The notes beneath the pieces were generated by a model that saw only the letters and a list, made by a program, of their open reading frames with translations, was not told the DNA's origin and did not search any database. A stretch of DNA of 64,000 nucleotides from Phylloscopus collybita (lineage: Eukaryota > Chordata > Aves > Passeriformes > Phylloscopidae): the NCBI GenBank assembly GCA_027886175.1, contig JAJNNQ010000078.1, forward strand, positions 1,240,001 through 1,304,000, read 5' to 3'. The translations under genes were made by a program, and so were the position numbers. Shown here piece by piece: positions 22,936 to 34,075 of the stretch (its first letter is position 1; every line of letters begins with the position of its first letter).

Positions 22936-25835
22936 ATAAATGGGAATGATTCGTGCTAACTAAATTGTAATATTTAGAAAATTATTGTTATAAAGCAATA
23001 AAAGAAATTAGCATTATAAAGCAGATGGGCTCCTTTGCAGATGTTACATGTAAAAATAGGATACAGGATGTAGTTTTGAGATAAGTATTGTCCCAAGACA
23101 GAATCAACCTGGGGATGGACAAAGCTGGGACGGTTTCAAGTACAAGATCTGAAGTTATGGTTTAAGGCTAATTTTTTTTGAACATAATGCTTACATAACG
23201 CAACACTTAGTACGCACGTGCAACCTATAAGGTCATCCAGAGGACAACGAGGAAGACTGTGAGCCTTCATCCCAAAGACCACCCAAAGCAGACAGAAGAC
23301 CCCCTGGCAACAAGTGAAGCATGTGCCATGAAATGCAGTGATGTAGATTTTTAAAACTGGAAATAGGAGGGAATTTATGGGAAACATGGATGAATATGTA
23401 TTAGTACATGGTATATAAATATAGTCAGAATTCTTTTGTTTTGTATGTGAGGTAGGGTGAAAAGCCCTCCCTGTACCCTGGTGGGTTTTGCTTATGCTCC
23501 AAACCTTAATCATACTTAATTAATTACTGCCAAATATATATACTTGGATATATTTACTAAATCGTATTAATTTATATGGAATTGTTATTCAATTAAGATT
23601 GCTGCTAACTCAATAGACCTAGTTGTTTGACATCATTTATAACACTCCGATGGACTCTGGCACGAGCCCCGTGCGAGGCCACCGGCGCTGTGGCTCCCAC
23701 ACCTGGATTAGGGGCCAAACCTCTCCTGTCCACCTGTGTTGGGTCAATGTGCATGTAAAAAAAATCACCACAGGAAAAAAAAAAAAAAAAGGGGGGGCGG
23801 AATTTTACCTTTGCTTTGTGGGTTCTCCTTGTTCCTGGTTATTCAGTTTGGGTCCAAGGGCCAGCAGAGGCCCAGGGTGGGCTGCCAAAATCAGTGGGGC
23901 CAGCCTCCCCACATGAATGCCTCCAGGGACCCTTGGAACTGGTGGAAATAACCTGGACGAGGTCCCAAAAATTGTTATAAAAGGCTCAAAACCCGGGCAG
24001 GAATGAGTAAATAAAATTTAATTTGAACCCATGAAAATTGCCAAGCAAAGGGGGGGAACAGCGCTGGGAGCTTGATGGGAGCTCCTTGTGCCCACCAGAG
24101 GCTCCCTCACAAAATGGCATCTCCTCCTTTTCTACCCTGAGAGTGCATCAGCCTCATCAATATTCATAAGCAGTCCTTTGTGGGAAAGGGATTTGTAGAG
24201 AGTTCTCAAAGCCTGACAGAAGGCTCACATAGGATGCATCTGTATGCAAACTCTTGAGATAAAGTGTGCTGGCTTAGAAATGCCACGGAATTGGACAGAC
24301 ATTGTACAGAGAGAAATGGAGCTCGAAACAAGCTTCAAATAACAGCCTTGCAAACAGACGAGATACCCTGGAGAAATAGAGCTATGAAAAATGCATTGTA
24401 GTAGGACCCAGGATAGCTAATTTTAGATGATTGGCTTTAAGGCATTAGCAGCACTGTGTAGCAAAAGCTGACAGGGCAAGAAATGCTTTTAATTGCTTAT
24501 AATGCTTAATGCTTATAATGTATTGTGATTAGGAAATAGTTTGGCTTCTGATTGTGATGGTGTGAATTGTAACATCTGTACAGTCTCACCCTTCACCTGA
24601 GACTGAAAATGGAATAAAAATTTTTAAACGGTACATATTTATATGATTTTAAATATTTTTTCTTTTTTTTTTTTTTCTACTAGCTCTAGGATAAAATTTC
24701 TCAAGACAAATAATACTTTTAGCTATACTATTTTTTCAGTAAAAAGAAAAAACTCATTATGCAAAATCTGAATTCAGTATTATGTAGAATGCTTTAACTA
24801 ATATTTGTTTTCTCACTAAGTTACTTGCAAAGAAAATACAGACATATAAAACATTAAGAAACAAACAACACAAGCAACTAGGCTGGCGCTTTAAATTTCT
24901 TTGGTTTTTACGCAGTTCCATCTTATGTGCTGGTAACAGAGTCTAGGAGAGGAAGTGGTTATCACATTTAGGTGTGATGTAGCTGTTTGCAGTTGCTTTG
25001 TTCTTTTCTTTACCTTGGATGCAGGGATGTTTGGCATTCCTAGAAAAGAGAAAAGATACAAACTTCTCGGCAAAAATATGCCTGAGAGAAACAGTTAATT
25101 ATATTGACTTATTCAGGTGGAGTTTTAGTTTTTATTTTGTGAAATTTTTTTTGTACACTTTTGTTGTTTCCCACAGATTTTATTGTGGTTTCCTCTAACG
25201 ATTGTTCAGCGGGGGGTGGGGAGTGGGGCTGCTTTCAACAAGTTTGAGTTCAGCAGCAGGCACTGTTACTGCCAATCCCCTCCTCCCCCCTCTTTTTTTT
25301 TTTAATCAACTGAGGCATATCCTGACATTCTTTTCCTTTTGAGTTCCCATGGCATATACTGTGAGTCTGTGAGAATCATGCCAGCAACGTTTTTTAGTCA
25401 TTTGGTGTAGGAGTGTGCCCTTCCAGGGTGCTTTTCAGCAACTGTTTAAAGTACAGTGAGCATACAGCACTGTCTCTGACAGCCCTTCTCAGTTCTTGGA
25501 TGTCTTGAGGGGGGAATAGGAGCCCAGGTTCTGGGACTGCCGGGCTGCTGGCCAAGTACCACAGCCACAGCTAAAAGATTTGGACTTTCATCTTTACAAA
25601 TTTGGCGTCTTATGGGGATGCATCAGTCCAACGAGTGCACCTGCACTCAAGGGTTGGCAGACATCCCACCTCAGCCAGGCCAGAACTCCTGTACTGGGGT
25701 CTTAGGGTTTTAGTCCCAGTCCTTTTTGGGGTCTTCAGTCTCCATCCTTGGCAATGGTCATAGGGCAGATGAGGGACTTTGGGACCGTCTCTAGCACACG
25801 TGCCTGTCTCAGGCTAAAGTACGGGGTCCAGCAGC
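22936..25835. other. no recognisable gene; partly shared flank
   Basis: Positions 22940-23620 resemble 30490-31150 (shared block cccctggcaacaagtgaagc). From 23640 to 25830 I see no supported gene. There is an A-run followed by a G-run at 23776-23800, a T-run at 24663-24676, and AT-rich sequence at 24600-25200. Confidence 0.35.
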
Positions 25836-25839
25836 CTTG

Positions 25840-26035
25840 GGGCACCTTAGAGTGACCTTGGGGCACCTTGGAGTGACCATGGGGCACCTTGGAGTGACCT
25901 TGGGGTACCTTGGAGTGACCTTGGGGTACCTTGGAGTGACCTTGGGGCACCTTGGAGTGACCATGGGGCACCTTAGAGTGACCTTGGGGCACCTTGGAGT
26001 GACCTTGGGGTACCTTGGAGTGACCTTAGGGCACG
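25840..26035. repeat. 21-bp minisatellite
   Basis: About nine units of ttggagtgaccttggggcac. Being a multiple of three, it stays open in several frames (GHLGVTL on the plus strand) but has no gene context. Confidence 0.9.
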
Positions 26036-26289
26036 GGGGCAGGACAAGGGGCAGGGAAGGTCAGTGTCCCATGGGGAAAACGGGGCCGGGCACCGGGTCC
26101 CACAGCCAGTGGAGACCCAGAGGAAAGGAGAGACCAAAGGGCCAGGGGCATTAGGGAGGGGGGAACCGGGGCAAACCCTGTGCACAGAGCCCCATTGGGA
26201 GGGCCCCTCTCTCAGGCTGGGCAGGTGACTGTGATCTGTCCTGCCAAGGCCAGACCCAGGGCATTATGTCAAGGGGCTGCAGGGACTCC

Positions 26290-26760
26290 ACACTGGATTC
26301 CCCCCAGAAACACCGGGACTGCCCCAAAGAACACCTGGAACGTCCCCAAAAAACACCTGGGAATGCCTTGGGGACACCTGGATCACCCCTGGGAGACCTC
26401 AGCCCCCACCGCAAAGACACCTGGATCCTCTCCAAAACCCACCTGGACCCCACCAAAACCCACCTGGATCCCCCCAAAGATACCTGGATCCCCCTGAGAA
26501 GCACCTGGACCCACTCAGGAATACCTGGATCCTCCCTAAAACCCACCTAGACTCCCTCAAGGATGCCTGGATCCCCCCAAAGACATTTGGATACCCAAAA
26601 CACCACCTGGAGCCCCCAAAACCCACATGGACCCACCCAAAACCCACCTGGACCCACCCAAGACCCAACTGGACCCACCCAAGACCCAACTGGATCCCTC
26701 CAAAGACACCTGGATCCCTCCCAAAACCCACCTGGACCCCCCAAAACCCAACTGCCAACG
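26290..26760. repeat. minisatellite (aacccacctggaccccccaa)
   Basis: Irregular units of about 16-32 bases rich in CCACCTGGA, ending shortly before copy 3 of the unknown family. Confidence 0.85.
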
Positions 26761-26879
26761 AGATGGTCCTGGGGGTGGTTGGGGGGTCCCAGGTGGGGTT
26801 TGGGAGGTCCTGGGGGGATTACGGGCAAGGGGGACAGCGGGGAGGGTGGCAGGGGGGACAATAGGCGATGGCAGTGGGT

Positions 26880-28803
26880 GGCAGAGGGGGCAAGGGGGTG
26901 ACAAAGGGACAGAGGGGACAGCTGAGCCCTCCAGGAAGGGGACAAAGGGCATCCCAGGAGGCCACAAGTGCCACAAAGTCCCTGCCACCTCCCCTGTCCC
27001 CTCCCCAGGTGCTGGAGGCACAGGTGGATGTGGTGGCCACCCTGGGTGAGCTGGCAGCCACCGTGACCGCACCACGCAGGCGCCTGTGGCCGCTGCTGTA
27101 CCCAGAGTCCCTGCACACAGACCTGAGGGAATTCATCTGGAGCCTCCGGGATGCCCTGGACCACGGTGACATCACCTCCCTGTGCCAGCGCGGTGTCACC
27201 CCCCTGAGCCAGGCTGTGACCGCCCTCAGGGACACCCCGGGGGCCACCTGGGCTGATGTGAGAGCCACAGCCAGAGCCTGGCGGGAGTTGATGGATGCGC
27301 AATACAGGAACTGGAGCGATCTGTGGTGCGAGGCCTCAGAGATCTTCAACACCTTGGAGGACAAGGCCACCACTGAGGCCGTCACTGAGGACACCAATGA
27401 GGACACCGCCAAGGTCACTGCCACTGGCCTGGCCGGGGACTTGCGGGACGAGACCCCCCCTGCTCAGGGACAGCTGGGGACAACCTGGTGGCCACGGCCC
27501 GGCAGCCATCGTTGGCCCTGGCCTCAGTGGTGGCCGCACACGATGGCCACACACGCCCCATGGTGGCGGCCACCAAGGCCAGGGAAGAGGCTGTGGTGGC
27601 CACCAGGCAGGCAGGGCCGGCCACCTTGAGGGAGCAGTGAGTGAAGGAGGCCCTGGGGCTGCTGGGGCGCTTGATGAACACGTGTCATGAAACCGTTGTG
27701 TTCCCCTGGGAGCTGCGCGCTCAGCTCTGGTACATGGAGGTCACCCAGAAGGGGACAGAGGTGGTGTTCCCCAATGACCTCAAGGACTTGGAGGCCAAGG
27801 TGGCCAAGTCTGAGGAACTGTGGGAGGCCAGCGCCCTCCTGACCAGGGATCACCTGCTGGTGGCACTTGGGGAAATCGACTTCCTCCTCTCGAATCCCTA
27901 TGGTGGCTCCGGTGGCCCTGGTGGCCGCCGTGGCCGCGTGGTGGCCAAACTGTGCCAAAGAGCCAAAGAGGACATCCCAAGGCTGCTGGAGATCAGTGAT
28001 GTCACTGCTGTGACATCATCAGGGCAGTGACATCATCAGGAACATCGCTGGTGCCACTTGTCCCCTCACCCCGCAGTGTTTGAGACAGTTTATGTGTGCA
28101 CTGATGGAAATGGCAGCGTGATAAATTGATTTTGTATCCTTGGCCTTAGCAAAATACTGAAATGGAGACTGCACAATGCTAAAATGCTTTTGTAATGTAA
28201 CAATTTTAACTAATTTTTATATTATGACCGACTCAGAGAATGGTGTAAAACAATTCTGTCATTTCCCACACCTGCAGCCAGCTGGTGATAACAGTGACAG
28301 AAACCAAAGAAAAACAGAAAGTGGAGAAGAATTTATTGATTTCCCAGGGAGTGTGGAACAACAGGGTGGGACCAGGAGAAGAAATAAAATAAATGGATCT
28401 GATCTATGGGATGTCCTGCAGACAAGTCAGAGGATAAAACCAAATGAGAGTTCCTGGAACATCCAAAGCTCACAGGAATGTTTGAATGATGCCCGAACTC
28501 ATGGATGTGTGTGTGCCCCAGCAATGGAGCCGTGCAGAGAGAACATTGTTCTAAAACACCCCAGCGCTGGATATTGTCCCTTTTTCATCCCTGATTAAAC
28601 TTGTAACAATTTCAGAGTGAGCTTTGTTTTTCACCCCCAGCTGTGATTTGGGGGGCCGGGGGGGTCCCGGGCAGCCCCCACCACCCCCGATCACGGCCCC
28701 GCTGCTGAGCACTGACCCCGCCCCGGGGGGCACCGGGACCCCCCAAAATCCGCACCCGCAGCCCCTGCAGTGGAGCTGGGGCCTGGAGAGGCTCCTGGAA
28801 CAG
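26880..28803. repeat. inverted repeat, right arm
   Basis: Partner of 17333-19265 in opposite orientation, carrying copy 3 of the unknown gene family. The shared part includes the tail sequence with aaaccaaatgagagttcctg and the GC-rich block at 28640-28760. Confidence 0.85.
27009..28030 (+). pseudogene. unknown family, copy 3 (frameshift plus nonsense)
   Basis: Exon 2 homologue, closest to copy 1. Reading is open from 27009 until a C-run near 27454-27460, where one extra C shifts the frame relative to copy 1. Downstream the family frame resumes but meets TGA at 27638-27640, where copy 1 has CGA (EQRVEEA). It then continues to the conserved GGPGGRRGRVVAKLCQRAKE tail, ending at 28030. No equivalent of exon 1 is visible upstream, where minisatellite replaces it. 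Probably a dead copy unless an unusual transcript bypasses the lesions. Confidence 0.75.
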
Positions 28804-28933
28804 AGGCCCTTGTGCCCTGTGCCCGTCCCCTCCCCGGACCGGCGGGGGCTGAGGGGCCACACCCGGAGCCGCCTGTTCCTCGAGTGTCACCAGGGTGTGT
28901 CCCCCCCCCCCCCCCGGAGTGTCCCCAGCGGCC

Positions 28934-30160
28934 ATGGAGCCTCCAGAGGTGCGACAATCCCGGTGCGGGGTGGGGGAGGGGACGGGGGGACACAGGGGAC
29001 ACGGGGTTGGCAGGAGGGGACAGGGGCCCCAAAGGGGGCAGCAGGGGGTGGCAGGGGCGTGGCAGAGGGCACAGGGGGTCGCAAAGGGGACAGGAGGGTG
29101 TGGCAGGAAGGGAGGAGGTGACAGGGGGTGGAGGGGACCAAGGGTGGCAGAGGGGACATTGGGATGTGGCAGGGGGTGGCAGACAGGACGAGGAGGTGGC
29201 AGATGGGACATGGGGGGTTGCAGAGGGGAGAGCTGAGCTCTGCAGGGAGGGGACAAAGGGCACCCCTGGAGGGCACAGGGGCTACTCCAGAAGGCCACAA
29301 GTGCCACGAGGTCCCCACCACCTCCCTGTCCCCTCCCCAGGTGCTGGAGGCGCTGGTGGATGTGCTGGCCACCCTGGGTGGTCTGGTGGCCACCATGACC
29401 CTGCCGGACTGTGACCTCCTGCGGGCCGTGTCCCCAAGGTCCCTGCGCGCAGCCCTGAGGAAATTCACTGCAGTGGACCCTCCACTGCACCCTGTGCTAC
29501 TGCAGTGTCACCTCCCTGCGCCACTGCAGTGACACCTCCCTGCCCCACTGCAGTGACACCTCCCTGAGCCACTGCAGTGTCACCTCCGTGCACCACTGCA
29601 GTGTCACCTCCCTGTTCCAGGCCCTGGCCACCCCCAAAGCCAACCCGTGGGGCACCCAGGCCCGTGCCACAATGAGAGCTGCGGTCAGAGCCGGCCAAGA
29701 CTCGGTGGCCGCGCTCAGGGAGAGCTGGGACCGGCTGGCCGGGGAGGCCACCGAGCTCCAGGAGCTCTGGGAGGGCGCAGACACCAGGGGTGTGCAGCGG
29801 CCAGAGGTGGCCCTGGGGCTGCTGGGGCGCTTGGAGGCTGCGTGTGACAAAGCCACCCTGTTCCCCTGGGAGCTGCTGCGCCGGCTCGGGGACATCGAGG
29901 CCGCCCTGGAGAGGAAAAGGGAGGTGACTCCCGATGTCCTCAGGGAGTTAAGATCCGTGGTGACCAAGGCCAGGCAGCTGTGTGAGGGCAGCGCCCGCCT
30001 GGCCACGTGTCACCTGCTGGGGACACTTGGGGACATCCGCACCCTCCTCTCGAGTCCCTGTGGTGGCTCTGGTGGCCCTGGTGGCCCCACTCACCGCAAG
30101 GTGGCCGAGCGGTGCCAAGAAGCCATCGAGGACATCCCGAGGCTGCTGCAGGGACAGTGA
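28934..30160 (+). pseudogene. unknown family, copy 4 (frame broken by 24-bp repeat expansion)
   Basis: ATG at 28934 with a short first exon like copy 5. Exon 2 starts at 29341 after CCCCTCCCCAG and is open to a stop at 29530-29532. The remainder is open in another frame from before 29588 to 30160 and holds RPEVALGLLGRLEAACDKA, LLRRLGDIEAALERK and the GGPGGPTHRKVAERCQEAIE tail. The break falls at a five-unit 24-bp tandem repeat. The Ala-rich middle is shorter than in copies 1, 2 and 5. Likely a pseudogene, unless an intron spans the break. Confidence 0.7.
29502..29622 (+). repeat. 24-bp tandem repeat, five units
   Basis: Units of cactgcagtgtcacctccct with four further bases, five copies. They correspond to a single VTSLRQ-type segment in copies 1 to 3 of the gene family. 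Confidence 0.85.
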
Positions 30161-30175
30161 TGTCACCGCTGTGAC

Positions 30176-30312
30176 ACCAGTTGGTGAAACCCCAGGAAAA
30201 TTGTTAATTATATGGGATTTATTGTCTTAATGGTCAAACTTGGTATTCACTTACATAATACAAGCTTAATACACATGTGTTATAAGAGAGGTTATTCCAA
30301 GGACAATGAGGA
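30176..30312 (+). repeat. direct repeat, unit 1
   Basis: Matches 30684-30818 (ttggtgaaac through gaggacaatgaggaag) with few differences, spacing about 508 bases. Lies in the 3' flank of copy 4. Confidence 0.85.
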
Positions 30313-30683
30313 AGACACTGGGGTGATGACATCATCAGGAACATTGCCGGTGTCATTTTTTCCCTCCCTTCTCCCTGCACAGTGTTTGGGACAAATTTGG
30401 GGAACTTTCAGGAAATTTTCATTGAAACTGTCCCAAATCCTGATGGGAATTCCTGGGGTGACGTCACTGGGGACACTCAGTGTGATAAACAGCTGTGATA
30501 AATAGGAATGCTGACAAAATTGAAACAGTAATCAGGATTTTAAAATAAAATTGTAATTAAAAGTACAGTGTTAAAGAGAAGAGGGAAGGGGTCCCTCCTT
30601 TCTCCTGCAGATATTCATGAGAGAGTAGAATACAGGAAGAAACTGAGATAAGACTAAAGCTAAATTTACCCGTAAAACAGGGA

Positions 30684-30818
30684 AAGTTGGTGAAACTCCA
30701 GGAAAATTGTTAATTATATGGGATTTATTGTCTTAATGGTCAAACTTGGTATTGGCTTACATAATACCAGCTTAATACACCTGTGTAATAAGAGAGGTTA
30801 TTCCGAGGACAATGAGGA
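30684..30818 (+). repeat. direct repeat, unit 2
   Basis: Second unit of the direct repeat seen at 30176-30312. Confidence 0.85.
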
Positions 30819-31175
30819 AGACTGTGAGCCTTCACCCCAAAGACCACCCAAAGAAGGCAGAAGAGCCCCTGGCAACAAGTGAAGCATGTGCCATGAAGTG
30901 CAGCGATGTAGATTTTTAAATCAGAAATAGGAGGAAGCTCACAGGAAACATTGATGGATCTGTATCAGCAGACAGTAGATCAGTGTAGTTTGAATTGCTC
31001 TGGTTTGTGCCTGAGGTGGGGTGAGAAGCCCTCCCCGTACCCCGGTCGGTTTTGCTTCTGCCTTATCAGAACCTTAACCAGATTTAAACAATCATTGCCA
31101 AATTTTTGTATATTAAATTTTTATTAAAATTGCTGCTAAATTTTAAATTTGTTGTTTATTTTATTCACATTTATC

Positions 31176-31310
31176 CCAAGTCCCTGTGGCGGCTCCGCTG
31201 GCCCTGGTGGCCCCGCTCACTGCGCGGGGGCCGAGCGGTGCCAAAGAGCCATCGAGGGCATCCCGAGGCTGCTGGGGGACAGTGATGTCACCGCTGTGAT
31301 GTCATTGGGG
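31176..31310 (+). pseudogene. unknown family, C-terminal fragment a
   Basis: About 135 bases matching only the Gly-rich tail and the RCQRAIEGIPRLLGDSDVTA end, followed by the same 3' flank as copies 2, 4 and 5. No upstream family sequence. Confidence 0.75.
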
Positions 31311-31559
31311 CTGTGATGACATCATTGGGGACATCACTGGTGTCACTTGTCCCCTCTCCTTCACTGCGTGGGATTTGAGACAAATTTGGGGAACTTTCCA
31401 GGAATTTGCATTGAAACTGTCCCAAATCCTGATGGGAATTCCTGGGGTGACATCAGTGGGGACACTCAGGGATGTTCAGGGACACTCAGGGACACTTGGG
31501 GACACTTGGGGACACGCAGGGATGCGGGGGCAGGGGGTGAATGAGCCCCCTCGGTGCCT

Positions 31560-31848
31560 GCAGGAGAGGGAGTTATAAATGACAATATCAATGACAATTA
31601 TCAATGAAAATATCAATGACAATACAATATTGGCTTTCACATTTATGTATCAGCTTTTGCACGTTGTCATTGATCACAATGATTTTGATACGGTGCAATT
31701 TATAATTCCTTCCAGCTGCTTTCTGGTGTAACACAATCTATCAGTTTGTGTGTGCACTGCATAGCTGACAGAAATGGCAGCGTAATAAATTGATTTTACA
31801 TCATAGGTCTCAGCTATACTAAAATAGTATATATTTATATATATATAC

Positions 31849-31892
<44 letters not shown>

Positions 31893-32010
31893 TACTAAAA
31901 TAAATACTAAAATAGAGACTGCACAAAGCTGAAATGCTTTTATAGTATAACTGTTATAGCTAACTTTTATATTATAACTAACTTTTACATTGTAACTAAC
32001 TCAAAGAATG
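31560..32010 (+). repeat. dispersed repeat downstream of family copies
   Basis: AT-rich block (tataaatgacaatatcaatg, ttgatcacaatgattttgat, aaattgattttatatcatag) recurring at 42470-42960 and 45205-45470. A TA microsatellite occupies 31840-31890. Possibly an old transposon or part of the amplified unit. Confidence 0.7.
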
Positions 32011-32013
32011 GTG

Positions 32014-32225
32014 TTAATGTGAAAGACAGGTGTGGGCCAGGGAAACCCAGAGCCTCCCTTGGAATGGAGAATTCAAACCCCCTCCCTCCGAATTATTATA
32101 ACTTAGAAAATTCAGGGGCTCTCAGGCAAAGATGTGGGGACAGGAATAACAATTCTTGACTGGTATGTATAACAAGGCAAACAAACGACAACAGCTCCAG
32201 CATTAACAATAAACAGAAGCAGGAA
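32014..32225 (-). mobile_element. diverged ERVL LTR fragment
   Basis: Aligns with the first part (plus-strand order) of the LTRs at 33329 and 39110: aaagacaggt, gccagggaaac, gggctctcaggcaaagatg, ggaataacaattctt. Considerably diverged and truncated. Confidence 0.7.
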
Positions 32226-32239
32226 CAGCTTCCCTTCCC

Positions 32240-32721
32240 AGTCCCGGCCTCCCCCCCAGCTCCCAGCGCCCTCCGGCCCCGCTCCCCCCGAGCTCCCGGC
32301 GGTTCCGGGCAGCAGCGGTTCCTGGGCCTCCCGCCCGGGCCGGGCCCAGCGCCGGGGCCGCTCCTCAGCCGAGCTTCCCGAGAAATGCCGGAGTTCCGCG
32401 AAAGGAGCCGAGTGCGTGCCGTGTGCAGAGCCCGCCGCTCGCCGCCATTGGCTGGTTCTGCCGTCACTCCTGGTTCTGGCTGCGCGCTGATTGGGCAGAG
32501 CGGAGCGGGAACAAGCCCGCGTCCCGCCCCCCGGCGGCCCTGGCAGGGTCCCACAGGGCGGGGCCGAGGAGGGTCCCGGGTGGGTCCCTGAGGGCTCCAG
32601 AGGGGTCCCAGGAGGGATCCAGGTGAGTTCCCTGGAATTCCCCTTTTCCCCTCCCCCCTGCTCCCTCGGGCACTTTCGCGTCTCTCGAGCTGCACCAGAG
32701 CTGCGATCAGGGACGGCTGCG
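32240..32721 (+). promoter_or_regulatory. MHC class I-like promoter region
   Basis: GC-rich segment ending at the ATG of an MHC class I first exon. It contains a CCAAT box (ccattggctgg near 32446), an inverted one (gattgggcag near 32489), and a ctttcgcgtctc motif about 50 bases before the ATG. The CCAAT boxes and that motif reappear in the related units at 40090-40780. Confidence 0.6.
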
Positions 32722-32797
32722 ATGGCTCCAGCGCTGGGGCTGGGGCTGCTCTTGGGGTTCCTGGGGCTCCTGAGGGAGCCAGGGAGCGCGACGAGAG
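32722..32797 (+). pseudogene. MHC class I-like exon 1 (signal peptide), no downstream exons
   Basis: ATG followed by a leader of 25 codons (MAPALGLGLLLGFLGLLREP) and a phase-1 donor GTGAGC, as is usual for MHC class I exon 1. Songbird class I leaders have this MAPALGLG form, from family knowledge. Intron-like CCC-rich repeats follow, but no alpha-1, alpha-2 or alpha-3 exon is found before the ERVL insertion or after it. It is either an orphan first exon or a truncated gene. Confidence 0.65.
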
Positions 32798-32869
32798 GTG
32801 AGCGGGGCCCCCAAAACCGGGACGCCTCTGAACCACAATTCTTGGGCATGGGAACTCCCATGAAGCCCC

Positions 32870-33170
32870 AGTTTGGGTCCTCTGGCCCCCCTCAATCCCC
32901 TTCCCCAGCACCGAGACCCCCCTGTACCCCCTGATCTGGCACCGGGACCCCCCTGAGCCCCCTCATCTGGGCACCGGAACCCCCTTGAACCCCGAATTCC
33001 GGGAAGGAAACTCGCCCTGAACCCCCATTTCTGGGCACGGGACTCCCCTGTACTCCCTTCTCCAGCACCGGGACACCCTGCCCCCCCTTATCCGGGACTG
33101 GGACCCCCCCGCACCCCCCTCAGTGCCCTGGGACCCCCCTGCACCCCTTGGAGGCCATCCCGCCTTTCCC
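32870..33170. repeat. CCC-rich intron minisatellite
   Basis: Repeated blocks around gcaccgggacccccctgtac; related arrays at 40320-40420 and 40880-41220. Confidence 0.7.
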
Positions 33171-33323
33171 AGAGCCCAGACCGGCCCTTGTCTTCGGCTT
33201 TTGCACCCCCAGATCTCCCAAATTTCTGCGTCCCCCGAGCTCTCCATTCCTGGCCCTTCCTGGAAAGGGGTACCAGGGGGTCTTAGCGGAGATCCAGTGG
33301 GATCCAGATGAATTCCCTGAAAT

Positions 33324-33328
33324 TCCCC
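33324..33328. other. target-site duplication, left
   Basis: TCCCC immediately before the left LTR, repeated at 39777-39781 after the right LTR. Confidence 0.85.
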
Positions 33329-33996
33329 TGTCTTGGTTTGGAAAGACAGGTATCTGCCAGGGAAACTGAGGTTCCCCTAGGATGGAGAATACCAACCCCT
33401 CGCACCCCGACGAATTATAATTTTGCAATCAAGGGCTCTCAGGCAAAGATGTTGGGAATAGGAATAACAGTTCTTTACTAGGAGGTTTAACAATACAAAT
33501 ATGATAGGAAACAAAACCACCCAACCAAACAAACAAATAAACAAATAAACAATAATTTTAGAAGAAAACTCTGACAAAAGTCAGAGTTTCAATCTGACCC
33601 TGTGATTCAGGATGTTGATAACAGTCCAAACGTAAACAGTCCAAACACTTCTGAAATGGCAGACGTGATCCTGTTGGAGCAGAGATGATTCTGCGAAGAA
33701 ACCGGTTCAGGGACAGCGAGGAGGGAGACAGGATGACGAGCACAGGAGACGAAGAAACTCTTCCCACACCGCAGCGAAGGAAGCGCCGCGCACCCCGCTC
33801 CTGCAACAGAGCAGCACCGACCCCACCCGGCCACCTCCCCTCCCCCCCACCCCCCACCGCCAGGGCATGAGATGTATAGAAATGCAAATGCACCCCACAG
33901 GCTGGGGAAGGTAACAATGGCCTATCAAGGTGGGTCATCAGGCCCCAAAACAGATGTAAATAGAATATACAAAACCCAGCTCCACAACCCAGGACA
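33329..33996 (-). repeat. ERVL 3' LTR
   Basis: 668 bases; downstream LTR for the minus-strand provirus. Confidence 0.92.
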
Positions 33997-34075
33997 ACGT
34001 TCCACCCCTTATTCTATTACCATCTGTATCATACCTAAATTAATAAACTCCACTATACAGAATGAACCCTCACAC

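Noticed and set aside
25735..26154. Repeat proteins read from both strands of the 21-bp array
   Set aside because: The unit is a multiple of three, so open frames on both strands are expected; no start context or splicing.
33329..34075. env gene in the ERVL provirus
   Set aside because: Only about 80 bases separate the pol stop from the 3' LTR.
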